Positions 22,209 through 36,500 of a stretch of DNA of 64,000 bases are shown one piece after another (the first letter of the stretch is position 1; each line of letters begins with the position of its first letter). The stretch covers positions 5,587,802-5,651,801 of the forward strand of contig CM057162.1 in assembly GCA_029962745.1 (NCBI GenBank). Direction: 5' to 3'. The translations under genes were made by a program, and so were the position numbers. A model generated the notes under the pieces. That model saw only the letters and a list, made by a program, of their open reading frames with translations, was not told the DNA's origin and did no database searches. This stretch comes from Echinometra lucunter. Lineage: Eukaryota > Echinodermata > Echinoidea > Camarodonta > Echinometridae.

Positions 22209-22473
22209 AAAATATAAGACATTTTATTGATAAATACGTAATTTGATTTCCGCAATCTGAGAGGGTTTATGTATGCTCTCTTTCTCCTTCCTCTCCCCTT
22301 TTTCTGTATGGGTGCATCTTGGTGTGTGCAGGTGTGTGAGGTTGAATGCGTATGTGAGGGTTTTTTGGAATATGCATATGTGTGGTTTTATTGTCACAAT
22401 GTGATTATTTGTATTAGTACATGTATTGTATATACTTTATATTTTGTTATTTTGTAAAGGGGCACTACTTTAC

Positions 22474-22478
<5 letters not shown>

Positions 22479-22522
<44 letters not shown>
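22479..22522. repeat. (TA)n microsatellite
   Basis: About 22 TA dinucleotides without interruption. Confidence 0.95.
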
Positions 22523-22524
<2 letters not shown>

Positions 22525-23639
22525 GGGCCCCTAACCATATGCTGTTATGTTGACATTACCTGCCTGATTTATAATGATTGTTTTGTATCTTGTATTTTTT
22601 TTATATGGTTGCATGAATCTAATTGAATTAAAATTTCGGGGAGGGGGAACCCCCCCCCCCGCCCACATTTCAGTGTACGGCCATCCTATTGATTGAGTTT
22701 ACCTGACATCACTTTATATCTGTCTTAATTTATCTCCTGTGAGAAGAAGAAATCAGAAAGAAGTTTGATAATATATGCAAAACAAATAATATTTGTTATT
22801 TTAATTTTTATAATTGGACTTTCCTTTAAGCTTTATAATTATCCTTCACGCTGCCCTCATTGAAATACACACGTATATGCGAGTCGCTTCACGGTAGTAC
22901 GCTAAAAGCCAGTGATAATGCGAAATTTGCATACTTCCGTGGAATTGTTGGCCTAGCCGGTATAAAGGATCGGGCTTTAATGATGATGAGCTGAAAACGA
23001 AGTATTAGTCTCCCAGCCTCGTGCATGTGTTGTTTATATATCGGTATATGCACTGACTGTGGTAAGTAAATAGAGTTGATATTAAAGGCGTTATATGAAG
23101 TTAATCTCAGTATAATGATGATACTGACGATAATAATAATAATGTTTGTCATGACTGCCATGATTTCAATAGTTGTTGTGGTAATTTTTCATTCCCAAAC
23201 TATATGACACTAATTCTTACCAATTTGCAACTAGTAATCGTAACAACACCTTCTCAGGGTATGACTGGAGCTTATTTTTATTTTTTACTGACTGTGCATA
23301 TTATGTTTATGAACCCACGTTTCTATATATACTCTGTATCTGATATTAGATATTTTTATCACTTATTTTACTGGTTCTTCACTATTTTATACTTCTTGTC
23401 AGCTCTGTATTCTCTACCCCCCCCCCTCTCTCTCTTTCTTAGCATAGTCTAGTTTTTAGATCTGGCTCTCATCCTTTTCTTTCTCTCCGCTCCTTTCTCT
23501 CCCTCTCCATGCTCTTCTTTGTATCTCTCTTTCTCTTCTTCCATACATTTATTTCTTCTTGTTCTCACTTTTCCTTTCGCTACTCACTTCTCTTCTCCTA
23601 TGCTTTTACACTCCTTCTCTTTGTCTTCCTTCTCGCTTC

Positions 23640-23812
23640 ACTTGATCTTTCTTTGCATGTTGTACATATTATGTTAGCTGTTGTAATTATCGTCACCACA
23701 GATGTTTGTCTTCGTTGCTGCTGAATGTGTTTTGTACTATGAACATCCCATGTAAAATTTCCATTCTTATTTCTGAGATGGACGAATAAATGAATTGAAT
23801 TGAATTGAATTC
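23640..23812 (+). mobile_element. LINE-like 3' untranslated tail
   Basis: It ends in GGACGAATAAATGAAT followed by TGAAT repeats (about 23785-23812), the form of 3' end seen in many invertebrate non-LTR retrotransposons. No RT coding sequence is attached, so it would be a very short 5'-truncated copy. Confidence 0.45.
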
Positions 23813-24505
23813 ATGAACCATTTTTGATTTACCATGCTTATGTAATAGAGGCCCATTCAGATATCCAACGGCCCCCTCCCACCAGCAGGTTGTTTTTTTT
23901 TTGTTTTTTTTTAGTGTTCACACCGTGTTACACAATATGGGGCGATAACCTGCGTCAGATAATGAGACGCGTCAACTCCAAATAAAAGAGAGTTTTGCCC
24001 AAAGTTGTGGAAAACACTGCAGAGTCGTGAAGTCATATTTTAATTAAAACTTGATTGGACCACACCTTTTTGCCTCCAGGAGGCAAGAGGCCAAAAAATA
24101 TACCTCTTATTTACCTTGGTGTGTTTTCCCCGCCTTATATACAATTCATTTGGGCACAAACACAAACGGGGGGATTTCCGCTTTTTATGTGAAAGCGCCT
24201 TTAGCGTTATCTCGTTTAGGCTTCTTTTTTTCAAATACCGTAGGCTGGATTACCCCGGAAAGGCATGAAAGGGGAAGGGGCGGCAGTGGTATCATAAAAG
24301 GTTTCAGTCTTAATACGTGATTGAAAATTATTGAGAGAGATTGCCAAATTCCAAGGGAAAGCGTTAAAAGGGCCCCGTTTTTTCTTTCATTCTTTTGAGC
24401 CCCTTGCTTTCTTATTATCAAAGGTGGAGGGGGTCACTTGCTGCTGACATCATATCACAAATCCTGTACTTGATCATTAACAGAAGCGCACTGTTCAGAT
24501 CAACC

Positions 24506-24571
24506 ATGATGCACATCTGGCGTACTTCCATACTCATGATACTCTTCAAATTTACCGGAGTTCTTATGGTT
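24506..24571 (+). CDS. First coding exon of gene B, signal peptide
   Basis: It encodes MMHIWRTSILMILFKFTGVL and two further residues, ending in an excellent GTAAGT donor in phase 0. Joined to the phase-0 acceptor at 25281 (TCTATTCAG) it continues as FIELATGQSLTV, giving a basic n-region, a long hydrophobic core and a likely cleavage after Ala-Thr-Gly. Two ATGs are adjacent and either could start. An acceptor at 25243 would be phase 1 and does not fit this exon. Confidence 0.7.
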
Positions 24572-27500
24572 GTAAGTACTGTTATCTGCACTACAATATC
24601 ACGATTTTTAAAGCAAGTCATTTTCAAAGATGAAGAAAAATCAACCCTAAAGCGCAAATGAGCTTGTAACTGAAGGGCTACTAGTATTTAACATGTATAC
24701 ATACGGTACATACTGTTATCGTGAGAGAAAATCACGTTTTGGGATTAGCCTGTATATGCATAGAATAAAATTTTCAACTGTTATTTTGTCTAGAATAAAA
24801 GAATTACTTATGAATAACTGTTGACAAGGTAGAACCGTATTTTTAAGTGTAGAACAAAATTATAAAGATGAAGATAATGGTGGTAATAAATGAAGAAGAT
24901 GATAGTTAAATAATAACAACGTATAATAATAACGATTATAACGATAATGATAACGATAATGAAAATACTGATAATAATAACAATAATGATACTAATAGAA
25001 ATAATAATAATAATGATAATATGATAATGACAATGATCATACTAAATAAACGATACAAAATTATTTCACTTTTTTTTAAATATCAGTTCAAAGAATAAAC
25101 CTACCTTGAATGATTTTTTCCCATCAAAATTTAATTACATCTTTGTTTCAAGTACGGTAAAGTATTTTAACAGCACCATTGAATGATGATTACCCCCCCC
25201 CCCCCCCACACACACACACACACACATGAAAGTTTTTATCAGATCAACTGCTGTCAATCCATATGCTTAAATCTATTCAGTTCATTGAACTCGCTACGGG
25301 CCAATCCCTGACTGTAAGTGTTCCTTCTGTCGTGGAGCAAGGAAGGGATACAGTGTTCACCTGTACAGTGACTGTAGGTGCATCACCATATCATTTTGCA
25401 TGGCTGGATGAATCTACTACTATTTACGTCAGTGGGCAAAAGTCTCAAGAACCAAAATATTCAGACTTTGCATTCTCAGAAAATGGGGATACATCCACTA
25501 TGACCATTATGAACACTAGGATAGAAGATGAAGGGCAGTACAGCTGTATTGAAGGATTTCTCTATGTTATAGCAGAGTTTACAGTAGAAGGTGGGTTAAA
25601 AGAAAACAGCTTCAACTTTCATTGCTGGTAATCCATATTGATGAATTTATTTTTTGTCTATATTACACTATTCATTAGTAATTTACTTGAAGTTTCAGTT
25701 ATATCTTGAGTATGTAATAGTATACAAATAATGCACAGATGTGAGTGTGTTAGTGGCGATGCAGCGCACTCGAGTGTATTTACAAGTGCGACTTGCGACG
25801 AGGCGCTTGCGCCGAGTGCTTTTGCATGATATTGTAAATACGCAAGATGCCTGCATCGCCACTAACATCACGAATCTAGATCTGTGCATGACTTGTTTTA
25901 GAAAACGGGTCGGTAGTATGACTTTGTAGTGGAAAATTTGTTAAAACCGCTCCAAATATCCTCAGATCGCACAGAAAGGAGGCAACATCTGCTTTCTCTT
26001 GTGACATCACAAGAGTAGTCAGCGTGATGCGCCCCTGAGTAAGCGCGTCCAAATCCTTGTGATAGACATAATGACAATGACAATGTGATGACAATGTGAT
26101 GACAATGTGATGACAATGTGATGACAATGACAATGAAATTGTGATTTTTATTTCCTCCTGTCACCCGAAATGGGTATTGGAGAAAATCATAAGTTTACAT
26201 TTAGAATGAGAACAATAATTTGAATATTTACATATTTATATACAGATTTTACACTAATTTAAATTCAGTAACAACTATAATTGAATGAATATATGAAGGA
26301 AAAGAAAATAATAATAAAAGTAAATAAATGAATAAATAAATAAATGAATGAATTAACAAAAAGGTCATTCCCAAATATACTCACAAGGTCCGAAAATTTT
26401 AGTTAACATCTGGCACAAACTAACATTAAATCCAAACAATAACAAAAAATAGTAAACAAATTATTTAAAATGAAACATTAAACATTGCATGCTATAAAAT
26501 CGTGACTGTCCTATGATTATTGTATTTACTAAGATACAATTATATACAAATCGAATCAACTTGTCTATTTTAAACTGAAGTGAAGCATTACAATCCTACA
26601 AAATTTTGCTAAATTCGTTAAGTCTTTGACATTACCAGAATTAAATAACTCATTCATCTTCAACGTGTTAGGCCTGTTTCTGAAATACATTTTCAGGTAT
26701 TTTCTTATTTCATTGTTGAAAACCGAACATTCAAACAAATAATGATATTCATCACCAATTTTCTTTGTTACAAGTTGTACAATAATGGTCTGATCTATTT
26801 ATTCCGTTAAATCTTCCAGTTACAACGGGAAGTCGGTGATTTCCACAACTAAACTTTGTTAAGGTAGTTTTATAAGGGTCTGGTATCTTTAAGATATATG
26901 ATTCTAACTTCAAGTCAGTTTTAAAGATATGATAATAAATACAAATTGGTCTCTCTTGTATCGTTTCCCGCCATTTTTGTAGAAGTATGTCGCTGAGTTG
27001 CAACTTGATATTTATTTTGAACCAATTCTTATCCATTTTCCCATATTCATACCACACGTTCGACATCCCCAGAGAATCAAGAATTTGTTTAATTTTGAGA
27101 ATCCACGGTGAAGAATATATCTGAATCACTTAGTATTTTGAGGATGTTACAAGAAATTGTCAAAAGCTTGAATTCCTTTCCTGATATAGTTCTCAGCCAG
27201 AAGTTCAGCATCCTTTCTTGTACTATTTTACATAGATCAAATCTCCCCAGCTCACCCAAAACTATACAGTGTGCAAGAGTTTTGTTCAGTCGTAACAAGT
27301 GTTTACAAAACTGGGTATGCAATCTCTCTCTTTGGTGAAGGTCTTCTCGCTTGATTTATTTGTTTATTTTGAGCTTTCTTAAAATCATTTCTGTAATTAA
27401 AAGTTGTACCTAAGTATACGTAATCATCAAAAACTTGGACTTCACTATCCCCAAACTTAAAAGTAGCATATTTCCTTACTTTACCTCTCGAAAAAATTAC

Positions 27501-30500
27501 TATTTTTGTTTTGTCTACATTAACTTTCAGGGACCAAAGATCGCAATAATCATGTACTGTTTTTAGACCAATTTGCAAGCTCTTTTCAGAGTCTGCCAAA
27601 ATGATTGTATCATCTGCATATAACAATGAAAACAACTTGAGATACACGTCAACTCCTAAAGAATTTAAAGATGATTTCAAAACACTGGGTACCAAATCGA
27701 TTCCTTCATATCTATCACGCACGAAAAGTTCAAAATCGTTTAAATAAAGAGCAAACAGAAAAGGTGAGAGATTTTCTCCCTGTCGGACCCCTATGTTGCA
27801 ACCGAAAAAAAAATCAGATTTCTCACCTTCAACCATTACACAAGACTTCGCGTCGTTATACATATTTTGTATAACTGAATAATTGCCCATTAATTCCATT
27901 TCTAATCATTTTATGCCAGAGCAATGTCCAGTCAACTGAATCGAAAGCTTTTTTATAGTCTATGAACGCACAATAAACACGTTTTCTTTGAGACAAATGA
28001 AGATCAATAACACTATGTAACAAAAATATGTGATCAAGTGTAGCGTAATTTTCTCGAAAGCCAACTTGCTCTTCTCCTAATGAACTATGATCTTCAAAAT
28101 ATGAGGTTAATCTTTCGTTAACGACTACTGTAAATAACTTCCCTAGGCAACTTAATAAGGTTATTCCACGATAACTATCTGGATCTTCCTTTGAACCCTT
28201 CTTTTTATAAATTGGACAAATTAAACCACTTGTCCAATCTGAAGGAACTTTGCCAGACGATAAAATCACATTAAAGAATTTTGTTATTACCGTGATTAAA
28301 ATACTTTTACTATGTTTGAAACATTCACTGAATTCCCGGTGATATGTTATTTTTCAGTTTTTTATTTGAGCCACTACTTCTTCTTCTACAAAAGGTTCGT
28401 CGAATTCTGCAATATACATATTCACATTACTTCCAGTGATTTCTTGTAAAGGAGAGGCGTCATCGCATTTATTCAATTTCATGAAATGATCTCTAAACAC
28501 ATTCATATCTAAATTATTCTCAGCCAAGCATCTTTGTGATGAAATTAGGATTTTCCAGTATTCACCAGAGTTTGTCGTTTTCAAATTTCTAAGCTTGGCA
28601 TGTTTATCCGCATAAAACTCAACTTTGGCTTTATTTATGAACTTTCTATACCTTTTCTTGGCTTCCTGGAATTGTTCATAGAAATCGCTCTTTGACATTT
28701 TGTATTTTTTCTTCAGTTTCAGATATTCTGATCTTAACTTCATATTGAACCACAATTTTTTTCGGCCTTCCGATAGTTTTTCTTTTTACCATGACAATAA
28801 CATTCCTTCACTATACCAGACTGAGATCCTGCAAATATATAAACAGCTTTTATCGACTTATTCAATGAATCGATTACTTCTTGGTTAACAGATTGTAAAT
28901 TTAGGGCTTCGATTTCTTCATTTATAGCTAGAATGTCGTCTCTGTTTTGACTTTTCAGAAATTCCTCGGATAGACTATTGTTCCATTTAAATTTAACAGT
29001 TTAACAATTTAACATAGAAAGAACGCGTATTTCATGGCGCGCATCTCAGTGTTTACGCGCTAGAGGTAAAGTGATGCATCCAAAATGCACAATGCTGCGG
29101 AAAAAAAAAGCACGGCTGGAAGGTTACGTAGAATTAGAGCATGAACACGTGACATGCATACGCACTCGCTATTGGCTACATCCTTGAACCCATTTTATAA
29201 TAATTATGTAATGTTGATCTGAGTCTGAAGCTGCTGTATACATGGACTATACTGGTACAAGTTTGTCATTAAGACAGTTATGCAGAAAAAGAAATCCCCA
29301 AACATTACATTTCACCTGTGTTGCTTTCCAAAGTCCAGAAAACACCAGAATCGAAAAAATAGATTTTACGTTACATATAAGTTTCAGTTTCAGTTTCAGT
29401 TTCAGTTTATTCAACCAATCATAAAAACAAAGAAAAATACAATGTAAAACAATTAAATGAAAGGTTTGGACCCCTATAGGAAGCAATGCTTGTGAATTGG
29501 GGCCCAACATATATATACAACACATTAAAATTAATACAATACATCACATAATATACGAAAGGGCGAGGGAAAATAAAGAAAAAAAAAAGGTAAACAAATT
29601 GGCTGGCCATCATTCGACACACTCACACTCACACACACACCGAAGACACCATACACACACACATCCTAATCATCTGAAAGCAGATCATGCAGAAAGAAAA
29701 GTGAGAAAGTGGGAAAGTGAGATAGAGAAAGATAGATAGAAAGAGAAAAGGAAAAGGAAGAGAGAGAGAGAGAGAGTGGGAAAGAGAGAGAGAGGGAGAG
29801 AGAGAGAGAGAGAGAGAGAAGGGGGGGGGTAAGAAGAGAAAAAGAGGATGGTTAAAAAGAATGCAACAATACATCAACAATGGGTTAAGTCTCTGAAAAG
29901 ATCTCTTTTACATAATTCCCTAAACCTTGACAAAGTGGTACTAGACCTGATATTATCATCTAAACCATTCCATTTACTTAGTCCTACATACACAAATGAA
30001 TTCAATGTTTTGGTGGTGCGTACACGTGGTTTGTGTAATAAAAATCTTTGCCTAGTATTATACGAATGGATGAGAGAATTATTTACAAACATATTTTTAA
30101 AGATTTGAGGAACATTACCAATATGAAAATTGAACATAAATATGTGTGTGTTTAGTGTTACAAGCTCCTGAACTGGAAGAATCTTCAATTGTACAAATAA
30201 AGGATTACTATGAGCGTTGTATTCAGAATAAGTAATTATTCGAATTGCTTTCTTTTGAAGAATTTTTAATTTGATGTAATGAGATGAAAATGAATTACCC
30301 CAAATGATATTGCAATATGATAAATGTGGTAATATGATTGAATTGTACAGTAACATTAATACCTTAAATGGAACAAAACACCTTAGTTTATATAATATGC
30401 CAATACTTCTTGATATTTTTAAAGAGATATTATTAATATGAGTCTTCCAGTTCAGGAACTCGTCCACAGTTATACCAAGGAAGGATATCGATGGAACACA

Positions 30501-33500
30501 TTGAAGTGTAGTATTTTCAACAAATATTGCTTCAAGATTTTCGGGGACTCTCCTGTTCTTTGAACGAAATATGATATACTTAGTTTTTTCATAGTTGAGA
30601 AGTAATTTATTGCTCTGAAACCAGGATGTAAGTTTCCGTAATTCGAAGTTGGCTGATGATATAAGTGTGTGAATATAATATATATAATTAGGCTTTATTT
30701 TCTTATTTACAAACATCTCATTATGAAACGAAATGAAAACATCTTATGTCATTAAAAGTACAATTATCTATAAATTTCTTGAATATGACCTCTCCCAGTG
30801 TAACTCCCATATAAATAAAATAAAATTGCTATTGTTCATATTTCCTGCCTCGCAGAGTGCCACGCATCTAGGCCATTACCTACTGAGTTCACTATAAGTT
30901 CAGTGCAATTGACAAGATTCCAGAGATGTTACAAACGCTCTTTTAGCTTTCTCATTAAAATGCAGCGAAAACACCGAAATACCGTTAGAATAAATGAAGT
31001 GTTATAACAAGAGCTAAATGGAGTAATCTAGAATGTTCCTTTTTTTACATGGCATGTGTGATAGAATATTGCATTGCCTGAATTACACGGTATACAGATT
31101 GCTATTATTCTTTGATTAAGTAATATTTACTATAGCAAGAATCATCTTTCGTCTTCCAGAAATTTCCAAGAATATAAATGATTAAAAAAAAACCTTAAGA
31201 TAAACAGCTGCTAGAAAATTCTATGATTTCCTAACACCTGGACTCACAACGAATTATCTGTACATGCATGAATGGGCCTTCTCATTATGTGCACAATCGG
31301 ACACATTAAATAAATTCCATAAGTCTACACAACTGAGGCCTATTTCCACACAAAAAGGGATATTATTGAGATCCTACATCCTACAGTGGATAATTTCACA
31401 GAAATCTACTTTGCTAAGCCATTTTTCAATTCAATTCAGTTATGCACTGTCAATGTTAGTTACGAACGAAAACATCTCATGTCTTCTTCCATGCTGGTCT
31501 TTCCCAATCAGACTTAATTCAGTCAGAAATGAATGATTTTAAATTTCATTTTTACTCAGTGCTTTTACAAATAGCTATAAATATGCTTTATTAATTTGCA
31601 ATTTGCAGTCCAAGCCACATTGTTACTGTCAGTAGCAGATCGACTTGTGAACGGCAATATGTACAATGCAACGTGTGATGCTGAAAATGGCAGGCCTGAG
31701 GTGACCATTACATGGATGTCAAGTACTGGTGGATTATCTTGTATTGGCACAGTAGAAGAAGACCTTCCATCTGATACAGATCTGTTTAGTAAGAGAAGTG
31801 TGTGTACATTTCAAGCAACCAGAGAGAACAATGGAGAGACATTAACATGTATCACCAATGGTCATCAACTAACTCATCTGAATGGAGAAAATACCACTAC
31901 TCTAAACATTGAGAGTAAGTTGACCGACTTTCCACGTTTCATGACTGCACAATCTTAAATATTTCAAATGACAGACTATCTGATGATCAGATGGTTTTAC
32001 GTTCACCTACCCACTTCTCTTTTCATTCTGATACAAGCATATTCATCATTCAGCATTATCTACAAGGTGTGTCCATGGAATAGGCACTCGTTCTAAACAT
32101 ATTCAATATAGGATGAAGGTAAATTGAATTGGAACCATACAAGGAAGTTCAAAGGGATGTAAAGTGAATGAAACATTGTATCCTAACAGGAAGCATTACT
32201 TTCAGTAACTTCAGTAGAACTTGCATGATGCAAAATAATGCTTATTATTCTCAATCTTATATATGCCAAATTGTGTTTTGTAATGAATATAATATTCTAA
32301 AAGATCAAAAAAGAAAGAAGAGAAAAAAAATTCTCGATAGACATATGCGTACTGATGAGGAGACCAATGAAAAAGGTTCATTTTTTTTTCTGTTTATTTC
32401 TCTGCATAATTCAATCCAGGTGCCCCTGCCAGTACTGGTATCATGACTGTAGGTTTCCAGTCCCAGGATTCAGACCTTACTGTGTCCTGTGTTATTCCTG
32501 CTAATGACCAAACCAATCCAAAGATGATGAATTTTTACATAACCTCCAATAGCACGTTGATACACCAGTCTGACGCAGAAGTTGACTTTGTAGTTGTTGC
32601 AGAACCAGACTATGCCACGGACTTTGTTTGTGTGGCAGGGAATTATCTTGGAAATACTACAAGTGCAGTGGCAACATATGACCCAACCAGTAAGTTGCTT
32701 TACTTTTTTGTGGGATGAGAGTTCGTTTTTTATTTGTTGTTGTTGTCGGTTTCTGTTTTAAAATGCTTGTACGCGTATGTAAAACACTATCGCAAAGATT
32801 TTAAAAGCTTCAACTAATCTTAATTTTAATAGACCTGTCTATTACCTTTTGAAATGTGGGAGCATCACAATGACGTAATCCTATCATGATTTTCTTAAGA
32901 ATATACGAAGGGTATTGAAATTGCCCTTGGGTTAATTCTTGCGAAAGTACTAGCCTCGGGGTGTATTCTCTTTTTTTCACGTGGAATATTGATCGCGATT
33001 TAATATTAGTGATTTATCATAACATTAAAAGATATTCATGTGCGAACATGATTACGATGTACACTGCACATGAAAATATTTTAATATCTTAACTCGATAA
33101 TATTTTTCTGAAAATTTGAATAATAACCGTTTGAAATTGCCTTTTTTTTTTCTTCAGCGGGGATTAGCTTATATTTTTCAAGAAGTCTGATTATAATTAC
33201 TCAGTTATTACCACAAGAGACAAAAGATTTTTTTTTTTATCGCAGAACAGTGTTTTTTTTAGAAATAATATGACGGTCATATTGCCAGATATCACTTTGC
33301 CCTATCAGCTTATGATTTAGCCTTCTTTGTATTAACATGCCGGGGATACAGAAGGCTCTTCGTATTGTAAATACAGGTAAAGACACTCTGCACAAATTTC
33401 CGTACAAAACCAATGCACGCAAGAGGCAAGTCATATTTTTTCACAAAAGCTTCTTGAATCGGTCGGTTAATCACGAATAGGTGGTGCCTTTATTAACAAT

Positions 33501-36500
33501 TATTATATTGAAAGAGAATCAGACATAATTGTAAATAGTGGCTCGGTATAACTTTTGTGTATTCTGTAAAAGTCCAAAGTGCATGTTTTTCATGGTTATA
33601 AATTGAACATCAAATTCTCCGTCATGACGACACAGTGCTTGTCGAGTTATAAACAGAGAACTTTACCTTTTTCTTCACATACTTCCTTCACCTTAAGCTA
33701 AAGGGAACTCCCCTTTCGGTACAACATGTTATTTCAATGAATTTTACTTTGTATAAATCAATGGCTAATATTCAATGATAGTATCTGGTGAAAGAATACT
33801 GACAATTATAAAAAAAAAATGCGTGTGAAGTATATCGGTAGATTGTGAGCAATGCTTAGATTGGGTTAATTTTTGCGAAAGTAGCAGCCTCGAGGTGTAT
33901 TGTCCTTTTTTTCAAGTCGAATATTCATCGTGATTTAATGTTAGTGATTTATCATAGCATTAAAAGATATTCATGTGCAAACATGATTACGATGTACACT
34001 GAATATGACGATGTGCATGTATATATTACGGGGTATATAATAGGAGTAAAAAAAAAATCTCGCACTTACTACACTAAATGCACTAAATACATCTCGAAAC
34101 ATTCAAAGCAAATATGATTGTAGGGTAATTACCCAAATAGCATCCGAAGGATAACTTTCCTCTTACGAGTCCTTCTAAACAGTAAAAACGTTTTATACAA
34201 CCTAATTTACTACATGAACTGATCAGCTATTGTTTAAAAGTTTAAACAGTTGTTCAAAGTTTTAAACACCAATGTTCAATTTTAATATCTATTGTTCAAA
34301 AAAATTGAACATGGTTGTTTAACTTTTTAAACAATTAACACTTGTTTAAACTTTTAACAAATACCTGGTCGGTTCATATTGTAAACCAGGTTGTATAAAA
34401 TTTATACAAGTTGTTTAAGTTTCATTTTTACTGTGTAGGACAATAATCATTCCCTGACACTTAACACACCCTGTCAGTTGACACCCACCCCCTCCCCCGA
34501 CGACTGAATACCCTAGGCCGAAGGATAAATGTTCTGGGGAGGTAAATGTTGACATGGTTAGGCGGATGTCGGGGGGGGGGGGGGAGGGGGAGAATTAAAA
34601 ATTCTCCTGACATGGATGATTTTATTTTTACATATTGCATGTGTCACAAAAGGGCTATATTTCTCAAATAAGCTATCAAATGTCCCCTTTGTATTTTTTT
34701 TCGCTCTCTTCCCACGCCATGAGCAGGAAGATCCACCCTTCGACCAAAGACAGGTATGTTGATCATTTTCTTTAATGTCTTACCATCACAAAACAGTTTT
34801 TTCTTTTTGTCCACCCAAATTCAAAGTTACATTTACCACACCAAATTCTATACTAAATTGGATGAGTCCACCGGCGTCAATCCACTTTGAGGAGTGGGGG
34901 TGGGGGATGATCGACTTTTTTGCCGATTTTTTTGCTGTCGAACTCATATTTAAGTATAAACACACGCCCTCACCCACCTGCACAGACCCTCCTTACACAG
35001 ATTTTAATTTCTATCTTGTGAGCGAGCCAAAAATAACCACTTTCCTGGTTTTCAATCGCATTTTTAAATGAAAACTTTGAAAATATGACGAGCGAGCGAA
35101 GCGAGCGAGCCATAAATAATATTTTTTCTGTTTTTCAATCAGATTTTCAAATAGAAATTCTAAAATATGATGGGTGTTTACGACAGATTAATAAAAATTA
35201 TATCTAAAGATTAATTCAAATATCATTTCTGCCTTATGAAGTGAGGGGAGGGGGATATTCGTACACGCCATTCCGCCCTCTCAAAAAATTTTGGGGGGGG
35301 GGAATATATCCCACATCCCCCGGGATTTACGCCAGTGGATGAGTCGCAAATATAAACAGTTGTTATCAAGCAATTCAGTTATGCCTTATTTTTTGTTTTT
35401 TATATGATTAATGATTTGAGTTAAATTATATTTATTATTAAAGTTAATCAAATGTGTTTGAGATACTCCCTTTCATAATTTTCGTGTCATACCTGTATGT
35501 TCATAATTTAGATTTAATTTAAATGATGAATATAGAGGTATGACACGAAAATTTTAAATTTAATTGCTTTTGCCTCGCCGTGTAAATACAAATTCACCCT
35601 TTCGAATAATGTACCTCACCGTGTTTTCACTAATCATACCTCATGCATGTTATTTCTTGGTCAGTGAAAAGCATGATTTTCCTTTTTATTTATCCTAATT
35701 CCTTGTTTGATGTGTCATCCACACATGAAACCGTTAACATTCACGTTATAACAAAAACCAGAGCCAATAACAACAGAAGGAGCTACCTCGGAATCAAGGA
35801 GTGCAGGTATTTTTTCCCTGAATAACTTTAAATAACTTAACTTAAGAATACTGTTCTGAAAATGTGAATTAATTTCAAGTTGAATTTCCTTATTCTGTTC
35901 TTCGTATAGAGTGGATTAATTTTAATGTTTCGAGTTGATTAAAGCTTTCACCAGGTCTGTTTGTATATATCCAGTTATTACCACATGCAGGGAATGATGA
36001 CAAGACAAAAGATATATGTGAACCACGGGAGAGCAGTGAAAGTCCCGTGTACAGCCAAAAAAAAAAACAACAACAACAAAAAACAACCCCCCCCAAAAAA
36101 AAAAAACACACAATGTGTTTGTGAAAATAGACGCAGATGTATCGCATGGAAGTCATATTTCGAAGGGCACTCCTTTCCAAATAATGAAAAGGCTTACGAA
36201 TTATTTTAAAACTTGCTAAGAAATCTTTCTTTTCTATAAATACATTAGTTTTAATATAGGAGGTATAAAATGATAATTCACATCCGTGGTTTTGGTCTCT
36301 AATTATCTCTCAATATCATGAGTAGGGTTGTCCTGTATGTTTTTTTTTTAATCCTAATAATATTAATCGCTTGTTTGTTTGTTGTATGATCTTCTTACGA
36401 CACCTTTACCATTTCCTACTAACAAAACCAGAACCAATTATAACAGAAGGAACTACTTCGGAACCAAGCAGCGAAAGTATTCTTTTCAAGATATTTGAAT

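Larger units (their letters stand above)
20349..24505. other. Gene-free spacer between genes A and B
   Basis: No exon of either receptor gene and no domain was recognised. The spacer contains a Tc1-like short element (about 20487-20722), G-rich tracts (21092-21129, 21300-21316), a perfect small hairpin (about 22170-22208), a TA microsatellite and a LINE-like 3' tail (to about 23812). The gene B promoter must lie at its right end or farther upstream if there is an untranslated first exon. No TATA box was convincingly identified. Confidence 0.6.

Noticed and set aside
25243..25590. Alternative acceptor at 25243 for the Ig1 exon
   Set aside because: It is phase 1 and cannot join the phase-0 signal-peptide exon. 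The acceptor at 25281 gives a coherent signal peptide.
33300..33377. Possible exon ending GTAAATACAG|GTAAAG in each unit
   Set aside because: The candidate between CAG at 33352 and the donor is 25 nt and would shift the frame. Longer versions contain stops in the needed phase.
33237..33434. 65-residue minus-strand frame identical in three units (33237, 38724, 42656)
   Set aside because: Identity follows from the young tandem duplication. In the gene A copy (8148-8414) the frame is changed and there is no supporting domain.
35890..36180. Recurring minus-strand frame starting MERSALRNMTSM, also near 5475, 41468 and 45344
   Set aside because: Low-complexity Phe/Val stretch from a poly-A/poly-C tract whose length and frame differ between units. 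Antisense to the stalk intron and with no conserved protein.
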